Source: Butyrivibrio proteoclasticus B316
GTDB lineage: Bacteria > Bacillota > Clostridia > Lachnospirales > Lachnospiraceae
Direction of reading: 5' to 3'
Assembly: GCF_000145035.1 (NCBI RefSeq)
Contig: NC_014387.1
Coordinates: forward strand, 2,780,001 to 2,844,000
DNA: 64,000 nt
Shown here piece after piece: positions 52,697 to 63,300 of this stretch; the first letter of the stretch is position 1; every line of letters starts with the position of its first letter. Made by a program: the position numbers and the translations under genes. The notes beneath the pieces were generated by a model. It saw only the letters and a list, made by a program, of their open reading frames with translations, had not been told where the DNA came from and did not search any database.

Positions 52697-52763
52697 ATTT
52701 CAAGCTCCTTCGTTATATGATGTAGGTGTCAAAAGTTTATTTTCACACCATATGATTATACAA

Positions 52764-52809
52764 ATAAAAAAAGCAGTGTACTCCCTAGATATTGGCAATA
52801 CACTGCTCA
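52764..52809 (-). terminator. Terminator of prfB
   Basis: Minus-strand stem gcagtgta/tacactgc with a long loop is followed by a run of seven T residues, 30 bp after the prfB stop. Confidence 0.85.
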
Positions 52810-52835
52810 CTTCATGCGAATTATTTAATTTATGA

Positions 52836-53978
52836 TCATTCTTCGGATGTATCTCCGACAGGCTTACCACCTGTTGCAAGCCACTTAAGGTATGCATTGA
52901 TGAATGGATCAAGCTCACCATCAAGGACGCCATCTGCATTAGAAGCCTTAAATCCTGTACGAGTATCGTTAACCATAGTATATGGCTGAAGGACATAAGA
53001 ACGGATCTGGCTGCCCCATGCGTTGTCCATAACCTCACCACGAATGCCGGCAAGTTTGGCAGCCTGCTCTTCCTGCTTCATGATAAAGAGTTTGGCTTTC
53101 AGCATCTGCATAGCCTTGTCCTTGTTCTGGAACTGTGAACGCTCATTCTGACAGGCAACAACAACACCTGTAGGAATATGAGTAATACGAACAGCTGATG
53201 AAGTCTTGTTGATATGCTGTCCACCGGCACCTGATGAACGATATGTATCAATTCTAAGATCATCAGGATTGATCTCGATATCCAAATCTTCCTCAATATC
53301 AGGCATAACATCGCAGGATACAAAGGATGTCTGTCTCTTGGCCTGTGCGTTGAAAGGACTGATACGGACAAGTCTGTGTACGCCGTGCTCTGACTTAAGA
53401 AGTCCATAAGCATTAGTTCCGGAAATCTGGAATGTTACTGACTTAATACCAGCTTCATCTCCATCAAGAAGGTCAAGGACTTCTGTAGTAAAGCCCTTTC
53501 TCTCAGCCCATCTTGTGTACATTCTGTACAGCATTGAAGCCCAGTCACAAGCCTCAGTTCCGCCTGCACCTGCATTTAGTCTGAGAATTACATCATATTT
53601 ATCATAAGGCTGATTTAAAAGATTGCTGATACGGATATTTTCAAGCTTCTCTTCAAACTCATCAAGCTCAGATCTGATCTCTGCTGCCATATCATCATCG
53701 TCTACACCCTCTGCATTCTGCATATCAATGAGATCAATAATGTCTGTGTACTGGCTATTAAGTCTCTCAATATCAGCCACAAGATCCTGCATGTTCTTAA
53801 GATCCTTGGTCTTCTTGTTAGCCTTCTCAGCATTATCCCAGAATCCAGGCTCTTCCATCTCACGAGAAAGCTCTTCGATTATCTTCTTCTTGGTTCCAAG
53901 GTCAAGAGAAGCAGTAACCTCATCGAGAGTACCCTTCAGATTCTGAATTTCAACTTTCATTTGATCAAGTATTACCAT
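52836..53978 (-). CDS. prfB: Peptide chain release factor 2
   Basis: Recognises UAA and UGA and triggers peptide release. The recognition tripeptide SPF (RISPFNAQ), the peptidyl-hydrolysis motif GAGGQHINKT and full length of 380 are present. The usual programmed +1 frameshift is absent: where the CTT-TGA-C slippery site normally stands, the gene reads CTT GAC CTT in a continuous frame (TASLDLGTK, residues 23-31). GGAG precedes the ATG. It lies 27 bp downstream of secA, the common order secA-prfB. Confidence 0.97.
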   Translation of the reverse strand: MVILDQMKVEIQNLKGTLDEVTASLDLGTKKKIIEELSREMEEPGFWDNAEKANKKTKDLKNMQDLVADIERLNSQYTDIIDLIDMQNAEGVDDDDMAAEIRSELDEFEEKLENIRISNLLNQPYDKYDVILRLNAGAGGTEACDWASMLYRMYTRWAERKGFTTEVLDLLDGDEAGIKSVTFQISGTNAYGLLKSEHGVHRLVRISPFNAQAKRQTSFVSCDVMPDIEEDLDIEINPDDLRIDTYRSSGAGGQHINKTSSAVRITHIPTGVVVACQNERSQFQNKDKAMQMLKAKLFIMKQEEQAAKLAGIRGEVMDNAWGSQIRSYVLQPYTMVNDTRTGFKASNADGVLDGELDPFINAYLKWLATGGKPVGDTSEE

Positions 53979-54005
53979 TTATTTCTAACTCCATTCTATA
54001 AAACC

Positions 54006-56570
54006 TTAGACCCTGCCGTGGCAGTTCTTGTATTTCTTACCACTGCCGCATGGACATGGATCATTTGGATAAACCTTAGCTTCAACTCTCTTAACAGGAG
54101 CCTTTGCAACGCTGTCATCCTTATTAGTTCCTGTAACCTTGGCAACCTGCTCACGCTCAACTTTCTCCTCAATGTGAACATGGAAGAGAAGTCTTACTGT
54201 ATCCTCTCTGATAGCCTTGGTCATATCATCGAACATCTCATATCCGGCAAGCTTATACTCAACTTTTGGATCTCTCTGGCCATAAGCCTGAAGTCCGATA
54301 CCCTGACGGAGCTGATCCATATCGTCAATGTGATCCATCCACTTTCTGTCGATAACCTTCAGAAGAATAACTCGCTCAATCTCACGAATGGTCTCAGGCT
54401 CAGGGAACTCTGCCTCTTTAGCCTCATAGAGCTTAACAGCTTCTTCTTTGAGCTGCTGGGCAAGACCACTCTTAGTCAGATTATCAATACGTCCTCTGTT
54501 GATCTTCTTGAGAGGAATTGTAGGCAAAAGAAGCTCATTAAGTTCCTGAAGATTCCAATTATCAGGATCTGACTCCTCACCTACTACTGTCTGAACATCA
54601 GCCTCCACTATATCTGTGATCATCTTGTAGATAGAATCGCGAAGTGATTCTCCATCAAGAACCTTCTTACGCTCTGCATAGATGATTTCTCTCTGTTCGT
54701 TGTTAACCTGGTCATACTCAAGAAGATTCTTACGTATACCGTAGTTATTAGACTCAATCTTCTTCTGAGCTGATTCAATAGCCTTGGAAAGAGATGAATG
54801 CTCAATCTCCTGTCCATCCGGTATCTTGAGTGCGTTAAACATAGATATAAGTCTCTCAGAGCCAAACAAACGCATGAGATTATCCTCAAGTGAAAGATAG
54901 AACTTGGATTCACCCGGATCTCCCTGACGACCGGCACGACCACGGAGCTGATTATCAATACGTCTGCTCTCGTGTCTCTCTGTACCAATTATCTTAAGTC
55001 CACCGGCTGCTCTTGCTTCCTCATCAAGCTTGATATCAGTACCACGTCCTGCCATGTTGGTAGCTATTGTTACAGCGCCCTTTCTACCAGCCTCAGCAAC
55101 GATCTCAGCCTCCATCTCATGGAACTTGGCATTAAGTACCTGATGCTGAATGCCACGCTTTTTGAGAAGCTTACTGATTTCCTCAGAAGACTCAATAGTG
55201 ATAGTTCCGACAAGAACAGGCTGTCCCTTAGCATGAGCTTCTACTACTGCATCACAGATAGCATTAAGTTTCTCTTTTTTGGTCTTATATACAGCGTCCT
55301 GATGATCTATTCTGATAACAGGCTCGTTAGTAGGAATCTCGATAACATCAAGTCCGTAAATATCACGGAATTCTCTCTCCTCAGTAAGAGCTGTACCTGT
55401 CATACCACACTTCTTCTCAAACTTATTAAAGAAGTTCTGGAAAGTAATAGTAGCAAGAGTCTTGGACTCTCTCTTAACCTTAACATGCTCCTTGGCTTCA
55501 ATAGCCTGGTGAAGACCGTCTGAATAGCGACGTCCCGGCATTACACGTCCTGTAAACTCATCAACAATGAGGACTTCGTCATCCTTAACAATATAGTCAT
55601 GATCCTTCTGCATAAGGTTATTTGCACGAAGAGCAAGGATGATGTTGTGCTGGATCTCAAGGTTCTCAGGATCAGCAAGGTTTTCTATACGGAAGAATCT
55701 CTCAACCTTGGCAACACCCTGTGCTGTAAGGTTTACGATCTTATCCTTTTCATTAACGATGAAATCACCTGTCTCTTCTCTCTCGATACCCATGATGGCA
55801 TCCATCTTGGTCAGGTCTTCCATATCCTCACCACGAGTCATCTGCTTGGCAAGAACATCACATGCCTCATAGAGCTTGGTAGACTTGTCGCTCTGACCGG
55901 AAATAATAAGAGGAGTTCTGGCTTCATCAATAAGAATAGAGTCGATCTCATCGATGATCGCATAGTTGAGTCCACGAAGAACACACTGTTCCTTGTAGAT
56001 TGCCATGTTATCACGAAGATAATCAAATCCCAGCTCATTATTGGTTACATATGTAATATCGCAGTTGTATGCCGCTCTTCTCTCTTCAGAAGTCATACTG
56101 TTGAGAACTACACCAACTGTTAGACCAAGGAACTCATGAATCTTACCCATCCACTCAGCATCACGCTTAGCAAGGTAATCGTTAACTGTTACTACATGAA
56201 CACCCTTGCCAGCAAGAGCATCAAGATAGGAAGGAAGTGTAGCTACAAGAGTCTTACCTTCACCGGTTCTCATCTCCGCAATTCGTCCCTGATGAAGAAT
56301 AACACCACCAATAAGCTGTACTCTGAAGTGTTCCATTCCAAGAACTCTCTTACCTGCCTCACGAACTACTGCATATGCCTCAGGCATGATATCATCGAGG
56401 GTCTGGCCATCTGCAAGCCTCTTCTTGAACTCCTCGGTCTTGCCGCGAAGCTCCTCATCTGAAAGTGCATGCATCTGTGGCTGCATAGCCTCAATAGCAT
56501 CAACAGTACTGCGGATGCGCTTAAGTTCTCTCTCACTGTGTGTTCCTATAATCTTGTCAATAATACTCAT
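54006..56570 (-). CDS. secA: Preprotein translocase ATPase SecA
   Basis: The motor of Sec-dependent export. Walker [11 protein letters not shown] at 101-110, DEAD-box-like [21 protein letters not shown] (about 204-224, shown in parts), helicase motif GRGTDIKL and [10 protein letters not shown], then the C-terminal zinc motif [14 protein letters not shown] for SecB or ribosome binding. Length 854 is typical. GGGAGAATT precedes the ATG. Cotranscribed with prfB. Many secreted enzymes here depend on it. Confidence 0.98.
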   Translation of the reverse strand: MSIIDKIIGTHSERELKRIRSTVDAIEAMQPQMHALSDEELRGKTEEFKKRLADGQTLDDIMPEAYAVVREAGKRVLGMEHFRVQLIGGVILHQGRIAEMRTGEGKTLVATLPSYLDALAGKGVHVVTVNDYLAKRDAEWMGKIHEFLGLTVGVVLNSMTSEERRAAYNCDITYVTNNELGFDYLRDNMAIYKEQCVLRGLNYAIIDEIDSILIDEARTPLIISGQSDKSTKLYEACDVLAKQMTRGEDMEDLTKMDAIMGIEREETGDFIVNEKDKIVNLTAQGVAKVERFFRIENLADPENLEIQHNIILALRANNLMQKDHDYIVKDDEVLIVDEFTGRVMPGRRYSDGLHQAIEAKEHVKVKRESKTLATITFQNFFNKFEKKCGMTGTALTEEREFRDIYGLDVIEIPTNEPVIRIDHQDAVYKTKKEKLNAICDAVVEAHAKGQPVLVGTITIESSEEISKLLKKRGIQHQVLNAKFHEMEAEIVAEAGRKGAVTIATNMAGRGTDIKLDEEARAAGGLKIIGTERHESRRIDNQLRGRAGRQGDPGESKFYLSLEDNLMRLFGSERLISMFNALKIPDGQEIEHSSLSKAIESAQKKIESNNYGIRKNLLEYDQVNNEQREIIYAERKKVLDGESLRDSIYKMITDIVEADVQTVVGEESDPDNWNLQELNELLLPTIPLKKINRGRIDNLTKSGLAQQLKEEAVKLYEAKEAEFPEPETIREIERVILLKVIDRKWMDHIDDMDQLRQGIGLQAYGQRDPKVEYKLAGYEMFDDMTKAIREDTVRLLFHVHIEEKVEREQVAKVTGTNKDDSVAKAPVKRVEAKVYPNDPCPCGSGKKYKNCHGRV

Positions 56571-56697
56571 AATAATTCTCCCAATGCATAAGGATTTGGC
56601 CTGTTATTATATGCTGAAAAGGGCATAGTAATCCCCATATAATTGCAAAAGTCCATTGCACATTGTAGCAGATTTACGCCAACTATTCAACCATATC

Positions 56698-56737
56698 AAA
56701 ACCCCCGATTTCAGCTAACATGAAATCGAGGGTTTTG
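56698..56737 (-). terminator. Terminator of the ptb-buk operon
   Basis: aaaacccccgatttca and tgaaatcgagggtttt pair (one mismatch) around a 7-base loop, 22 bp after the buk stop codon. Confidence 0.88.
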
Positions 56738-56758
56738 TGATTTTTATTCTGTTATGAA

Positions 56759-57823
56759 TTAGTACTGCTGAGCCTTCTCTTCACCGTTAAGTACGCGGAT
56801 AGCTCCCTGAGCAAGAGCAAGAAGCTCATCTTCTCCAGGATAAACAGTAACAGGGCATATCCAGTCAACACGCTCCTTGATAGCGTCTGTAATAACCTGA
56901 CCGTAAGCAATACCACCTGTAAGGATGATCTGATCAACCTTACCCTTAAGAACTGTAGCGCAAGCGCCTATATTCTTGCAGATCTGGTAAATGAAAGCGT
57001 CACGAACAAGGATAGCCTTCTCGTTGCCCTCATCACACATCTTGTTTACTTCTCTCATATCGTTGGTTCCAAGGTATGCATTAAGTCCGCCATAACCAAC
57101 AATCTTCTTTTTCATCTCATCATATGTGTACTTGCCTGAGAAGCACATATCAACAAGAGCCTTGGCAGGAATACCATTTGCTCTCTCCGGTGAGAATGCG
57201 CCGTCACCATTAAGTGCTGCATATACATCAACCATCTTGCCGTTCTTGTGAACACCTGTTGAAGTACCACCGCCCATATGAACAACGATCACGCTGATCT
57301 CGTCATATTTTTTGCCGATTTCCTTGGCATATCTGCGGGCAACTGCCTTCTGGTTAAGAGGGTGGTCAATTGAAACTCTCTCAATCTCAGGAACACCTGA
57401 AATACGAGCTACCGGCTCCATCTCATCAACTACTACAGGATCTACGATGTATGAAGGAACTCCGATCTCATCACCGATCTCTCTTGCAAGAATACCACCA
57501 AGGTTAGATGCATGCTGTCCCTGAACGCCTTTTCTAAGATCTTCAAGAAGTGCGTCTGTACACTCGTAAGTGCCACCTGGAATAGGACGAAGAAGGCCGC
57601 CTCTTCCTACGATTACGTTAAAAGACTTAATGTCGATGTTCTCTTTTTTGAGGAAATCAAGAATGATGTTCTTGCGGAAATCCTTCTGATCAATGATTGA
57701 TGCATAGGATTCTATCTCCTCTGTACTGTGTCTTAAAGTTTCCTCTTTAACAAGAGTCTCGTCCTCGAAGATACCAACCTTTGTAGATGTAGAACCTGGA
57801 TTAATGATCAAACTCTTTATCAT
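56759..57823 (-). CDS. buk: Butyrate kinase
   Basis: Phosphorylates ADP from butyryl phosphate, giving butyrate and ATP. It belongs to the acetokinase fold: [15 protein letters not shown] near the N terminus, [24 protein letters not shown] at the phosphate site and ILTGGIAYG near the C terminus. Length 354 is typical. AAAGGAGATT precedes the ATG. It starts 20 bp after ptb, forming the classic ptb-buk operon. Confidence 0.97.
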   Translation of the reverse strand: MIKSLIINPGSTSTKVGIFEDETLVKEETLRHSTEEIESYASIIDQKDFRKNIILDFLKKENIDIKSFNVIVGRGGLLRPIPGGTYECTDALLEDLRKGVQGQHASNLGGILAREIGDEIGVPSYIVDPVVVDEMEPVARISGVPEIERVSIDHPLNQKAVARRYAKEIGKKYDEISVIVVHMGGGTSTGVHKNGKMVDVYAALNGDGAFSPERANGIPAKALVDMCFSGKYTYDEMKKKIVGYGGLNAYLGTNDMREVNKMCDEGNEKAILVRDAFIYQICKNIGACATVLKGKVDQIILTGGIAYGQVITDAIKERVDWICPVTVYPGEDELLALAQGAIRVLNGEEKAQQY

Positions 57824-57843
57824 GACTAATCTCCTTTTCCTAA

Positions 57844-58770
57844 TTACAGAATTCCCTTCTTCTTGTCCTCTGCAACAACTGCTGCAAGAGCGATAGAATT
57901 AACCTTAACCTCAACTGAGTCTGATCTTGATGTCAGAATAACCGGTGCCTTGGTTCCTGTAAGTATGTTACCATTCTTGACTGTAGCAAGTCTTACGATT
58001 GTCTTGTATGTAAGATTTCCTGCGTGGATGTCAGGGAACAGAAGAATATCTGCATCACCAACGATCTTACGATCAAGAGCGCCTGCCTTATGCTTGGCTG
58101 CCTCAGGATCAATTGCAAGGTCCATGGAAAGAGGTCCGTCAACGATACAATTCTTGATCTCGCCCTCTTCACACATTCTTGTAAGCTCTGCTGCCTCAAC
58201 AGTAACAGGCATCTTAGGGTTAACAACTTCTACTGCAGCAAGAGGAGCTACCTTAGGGCACTCAACGCCACAAGCTCTTGCTACTTCTACTGTATATTCA
58301 ATAATAACTTTCTTGTCCTCAAGTGTTGGGTATGGCATGAAAGCAACGTCTGTAAGGAATAAGAGACGATCAATGCCAGGAATCTCAAATACACAAACGT
58401 GTGAAAGCGGACGACCTGTACGAAGTCCAACCTCTTTATCAAGAACGCTCTTAAGGAAATCTTTGGATTCAAGAGCACCCTTCATGTAGATATCAGCCTT
58501 GCCATCATGTACAAGTGAAACTGCTGTACGTGCAGCCTCGATAGTATCCTTAACATCAATGATCTCGTAATCAGCAAGGTCCATTCCAACCTCTTTAGCC
58601 TTCTCCTCGATCTGCTCCTTGTCACCAACAAGGATAGAATCAACGATTCCTCTCTCCTTGGCAACCTTAACTGCCTCAAGTACGTGTGTATCCTGAGCTA
58701 CAGCTACTGACATCTTCTTGGTATCAGCAGTCTTGAGCTTGGCCAGGATATCGTCAAAGTTCTTACTCAT
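57844..58770 (-). CDS. ptb: Phosphate butyryltransferase
   Basis: Converts butyryl-CoA and phosphate to butyryl phosphate, the step before butyrate kinase. The phosphate acyltransferase fold shows [40 protein letters not shown] and [14 protein letters not shown]. Length 308 is typical. GGAGG precedes the ATG. First gene of ptb-buk, with an AT-rich promoter region before it. Confidence 0.97.
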   Translation of the reverse strand: MSKNFDDILAKLKTADTKKMSVAVAQDTHVLEAVKVAKERGIVDSILVGDKEQIEEKAKEVGMDLADYEIIDVKDTIEAARTAVSLVHDGKADIYMKGALESKDFLKSVLDKEVGLRTGRPLSHVCVFEIPGIDRLLFLTDVAFMPYPTLEDKKVIIEYTVEVARACGVECPKVAPLAAVEVVNPKMPVTVEAAELTRMCEEGEIKNCIVDGPLSMDLAIDPEAAKHKAGALDRKIVGDADILLFPDIHAGNLTYKTIVRLATVKNGNILTGTKAPVILTSRSDSVEVKVNSIALAAVVAEDKKKGIL

Positions 58771-58885
58771 ATTATAAAACCTCCATTTTGCGTTATTAGT
58801 CCAACGAACTCGCCATATGACAAAATTTTAACACTCGCCATTATTTATTTCAATGCCTTTGTACATCTTTAGGTAAATTTAATTT

Positions 58886-58914
58886 TTACTTCTGCCATGT
58901 AGCCATGCTATAAT
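58886..58914 (+). promoter_or_regulatory. Extended -10 promoter of the ROK regulator gene
   Basis: TTACTT (58886-58891), 17 bp, then TATAAT (58909-58914), with TG one base before the -10 (TGCTATAAT). It gives a leader of about 85 bases before ATG 59008. Confidence 0.65.
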
Positions 58915-59007
58915 TCGTTTGGTTATAGCTTTTAATTAATTGCCGTTTTATCTTTGGGGAGAGGTTACACCGGCAATGCCACAACGCTATATATTCGGGG
59001 GGAAGGT

Positions 59008-60186
59008 ATGAAAAAAAATGGTATTAATCTCGAGCTCGTCAAAAAAGAAAACCGTTCGCTTATTCTAAAATGCATAAACGAAAACGGTCCTATGTCTCGC
59101 AAGGATATCGCTGATCTGACGCATCTTACAGCAGCTTCAGTCACACAGATAACAACTAAACTGATTGACGAAAACATCTTAACAGAACTAGGTTCTGTTT
59201 CCGAAAGCACTGGACTTAAGGGGCGAAAAAAAGTTCTTCTTGATATAGACCATGACAAAAAGATAATCTGTGCGATCAACATAGATACGCAAAAAACCAC
59301 AATCGCCATATGTAATCTCAATGGTGAGCTCGTCACTGATTCACACAATAATCCCAGTATCAGAGAATTTAAAACCCAGAGTAAATTAAAGCCACAGCTT
59401 TTTTTACATGATATCTGTCAGGAAACTCTCGGACTTTTCCAGAGCCTTTCATCAGCCTGCAGAAAAAAACTCAGCTGCATAAGCGTAAGTACGCCTGGAA
59501 TCATAGACAAGAAAAGCGGCACAGCGCAGAATTCCTATGGTCTCTGGGATCAGCCTGTCCCGGTCAAGGACATTCTGTCTGATGAGCTCCATCTGAATGT
59601 TCCTATTCTGGTTTCCAACAGCGTAAATGCTTTTGCCACAGCAGAAATACTGTTTGGCGCAGGTAAACAGTACGATAGCCTTCTTGTTATAAAATGGGGC
59701 CCTGAGCTTGAAAGTACTATCGTCGTAGACTCTATTGTCTATGAAGGAAGACACGGCAAAACAGCAGAGCTCGGTCATTTTATAGTAGAAAAAGACGGTC
59801 CTCTCTGCAGCTGTGGAAGGAAGGGGTGCCTTAAATCTTATGTTTCTTCATCTTACCTTGCAGATATTTTGAAAATATCAGATTTCCGTTCGGAGGACTT
59901 TGGCGCCTGTTATAAAAAAGCTGATATCAGTTCCCAAAAGCGCCTTGATCAGATCATGGATTACTTTGCCGGAAGCATAGTAAATGCATGCACTATCATA
60001 GTCCCTGACAGGATCGTACTTGCAGGAAGTCTTTTTAAAGACCGATTTATCCGTGACAAACTGATAGATGCATGCAAGTCTTATGATCCTGCTTATGATA
60101 ATAACAGACTGATCTATTCTGCTATCGCAGGCCGGGAGTCATACATCGGTCCTGCGGCAGTTTATATAGCATCTGCACTTTTTTGA
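59008..60186 (+). CDS. ROK family transcriptional regulator (NagC/XylR-like)
   Basis: The N terminus has a winged HTH (NRSLILKCINENGPMSRKDIADL and then ASVTQITTKLID, as separate helices). The ROK domain follows with INIDTQKTTIAI, VSTPGIIDK and the zinc site CSCGRKGCLKSY. Length 392 is typical of sugar-responsive repressors. ATG 59008 follows GGGGGGAAGGT; an in-frame ATG 54 bases upstream lacks one. It sits directly upstream of the GH16 gene on the same strand but with its own promoter between, so it may control that gene. Confidence 0.92.
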   Translation: MKKNGINLELVKKENRSLILKCINENGPMSRKDIADLTHLTAASVTQITTKLIDENILTELGSVSESTGLKGRKKVLLDIDHDKKIICAINIDTQKTTIAICNLNGELVTDSHNNPSIREFKTQSKLKPQLFLHDICQETLGLFQSLSSACRKKLSCISVSTPGIIDKKSGTAQNSYGLWDQPVPVKDILSDELHLNVPILVSNSVNAFATAEILFGAGKQYDSLLVIKWGPELESTIVVDSIVYEGRHGKTAELGHFIVEKDGPLCSCGRKGCLKSYVSSSYLADILKISDFRSEDFGACYKKADISSQKRLDQIMDYFAGSIVNACTIIVPDRIVLAGSLFKDRFIRDKLIDACKSYDPAYDNNRLIYSAIAGRESYIGPAAVYIASALF

Positions 60187-60251
60187 TCTTCTCCTGTATC
60201 ACCCCTGTAAAAAAGAAACTTAACTAAAATATGTGAACTAAAATTCGTCTA

Positions 60252-60280
60252 TTGCCTCCTTTAAACTAGATTTGTATTGT
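60252..60280 (+). promoter_or_regulatory. Likely promoter of the GH16 gene
   Basis: TTGCCT (60252-60257) and TATTGT (60275-60280) with exact 17-bp spacing. The GH16 ribosome site AAAGGAGG lies 18 bases further down. Confidence 0.6.
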
Positions 60281-60314
60281 GGAGTATTCCTAAATTTAAA
60301 GGAGGTATTTAGGT

Positions 60315-63300
60315 ATGAAAAAGAGAAATTTGAAGGGGCGTCTTGCCATAGCAGTGGCATTTGCCCTCTCGTTGTCGTCTGTCTCGGCAACAAGTCTGCA
60401 GGTTATGGCAGCCATGGGACCTGTCAACGAAAGCCTCTCTCTCCCTTTTGGGCAGGTAGCCGCTTACGACGAAAATCAGGGAATTGGTTTTGTCTGGGGC
60501 GCAGCAGGTTATGATAAGTACACTGTTACTATCTCCTGCGCATCTAACGGTTATGAAAAAGTCTATACCGATCAGGAACTTGGATATCATTGGTATCCCG
60601 ACGAGTATGCGGACGGAGTCTATCTGATCGAGCTTCAGGGCCAGGTTGGTGACGAACTCACAGGTGCAGTTACTGCAACTGTTACTATTGGTGAACCGTC
60701 AGAAGAACCAAATCCGGAATATCCGGATCCCGAAACACCTACTCCCGAAAACCCTGGTCCCGACACTCCAGGCACAGAAACACCTGATACCCCTGGAAGC
60801 GGTGATGGTAACGAGACCCCAGACGATAATAACGAAAATGAGCAGGTACAGCTTAAAGAAGGCGCTATCAGCCTTGCTGATGCCGAAAGTGAACTGTACG
60901 TTGGAAGTGACTGGGCAGGAGTAAATGCAACTATCAAAGAAACAGGTACAAAAGCCCTTATCACTGCAGGCAGCTATGGCTGGAATGGCGAGTGGGGACT
61001 TCAGTATATCATCAAAAACCTTGGACTATCTGTAGGAGAAACCTACACTTTATCCGCTGATCTCACATCTTCAATCGACAAAAAAGCTCTTATTAAGCTT
61101 GATGATTCCGGACAGGTTTATGAATTTATCGATCTTAAAGCCGGAAAGACTTATGAATATTCAGCTACTGCAACAATGAACGAGCTTTCAAACAACACTC
61201 TTTATATTGCTCTTGGACAGATGCAGGGAGAGCCTGCAAATCTATCAGGTGATCTTACAATCGAAAACCTCAGAATCTGTGATTCAGGCGGCAATTACAT
61301 AACATTATCAGGCGGTACTGCCAACGGCTCAAAAGGTCTTGAATATGACTTTGCAGCTGATGATAACGACCTTTATGACTATGCAGACCCAGGTGCATAC
61401 AAGGAAGGCTATGACCTCATCTGGGCAGATGAATTTGATGGCAACTATGGCTCATCAAATGTAGATGGCAATACAGGTCTTAACCTTGATAACTGGGGAT
61501 ATCAGCTGGGCGACGGAACTACTGACTGCGGCAATTACGGCTGGGGTAACAACGAGCTTGAATGCTACACAAGTGATGCCAAAAATATCTCTGTAAACGA
61601 GGACCTTGACGGAGACGGAAATCCTGACGGACTTCTTCGTATTACTGCTTCCTATGAAGAAAACGGATATAATTACGCATCTGAGAGCAGAAAGAACTAC
61701 ACTTCTGCAAGAATCCGTACAACAACAGCGACTAAAGAGCTCTTTAACAGTACCTATGGCTACATAGAAGGAAGAATATCCCTTCCTCAGAGTAAGGGGG
61801 CATGGCCTGCTTTCTGGATGCTTCCTCAGAGCACATCTATATACGGAGGATGGCCTGTATCCGGAGAAATTGACATTCTCGAAACAACAGGTACAAAAAC
61901 CAATGAGGCTTGTTCAACACTCCACTGGGGCGTTCCGAGCCATGTATACAAGGGAAGCGGATATACAGCCCTCGACTCAGACATCAGATATTTCCATACC
62001 TATGCTGTTGACTGGGAACCAGGCAAGATGACCTTCTACTATGATGGAAAAGAAATCTATTCATCCACCAACTGGTCAAGTGCTATTTCCGGTGCTTCTG
62101 ATTCACTGGGCTTTGATGCTCCATTTGATGCACCATTTTACATGATACTAAACCTTGCTGTAGACAGCGGTCAGTTCGGTGGTTCTGCTAACAAGGCAGA
62201 TTTCCAGGATGATATCAACATGTACGTTGACTATATCCGCTGCTTCCAGAAATCAGACGGATACCCTGACAGCGCATCAAGATCTGCTGATGGTGGTGTC
62301 CATGATGACTGGGCAAATTACCAGGGTATAAACCAGATAGCTGATATTTCATCTGAAAACCTTGATGTCACAGGTGGTGGTCACGATGACTCACAGGCAA
62401 TCGGATCCGGAAAATGGTTCCTTTCAAATCAGTCAGATGCAAGCGCAAATGCAGAAACAGTTGTAGATGAAAACGGAACAACCTGGGCTAAAGTTAACGT
62501 AACCGGTCAGGGCAGCCAGGACTATGGCGTTCAGCTCATCGGCCATTACAATGCCAAGGCAGGCTATGTATACAAAGTATCCTATGACACTTATGCAGAG
62601 GGTTCTCTTGTAGGTAAACAGGTAAACTGCGATTCCAAAGAATATGCCGGCTGGAGCACCTACGGAATCCAGGCATTTAGCCTTACTGATGCACCTGCTC
62701 ACAACTCTTTCCTTTTTGCACAGTCAGAAGATTTCGACAACTGCAGAATAGAGTTCAATATTGGTGGTCAGGGAACAGGAACTGTATATATTTCGAATGT
62801 CAAAGTCGAAATTGTTGATCCTTCCGCACTTGGAACAATTGATCAAAGTGGTGTTCACGGCGTTCTTGCAGACGGAAACATGATATTCAACGGAACTTTC
62901 GATCAGGGGAACGGCCATACCGGATATTGGTCAGCAGCAAACGGAACTACTCTCCTTGTTCCAAGATATACTCTCTCAGCTCTAAGAGACAATGACGTAA
63001 GAGTTAAAGACATTGCTTCCATGAGTAACTATGAGAACATTCCCGACGGAATCAAGTATTACGAGAGAAGAGGTCAGGTTTCCGCTGACGCATCAGCTTC
63101 AGCAACTATATACCAGAGCGGTATTAAAATGACTGCTGACACCTACAATCTCTCTTTTGACCTGTATTCAGATTCAGAATCAGCTGTAAGAGCTTCTCTC
63201 CACGAAGTTACTACAAATGAGAATGGAGATCAGGTATTAGGAAAAGAGCTTGGAAACGCCAAAGCTTCATACAAGGACCTTGGAAATGTAAAGAGATATA

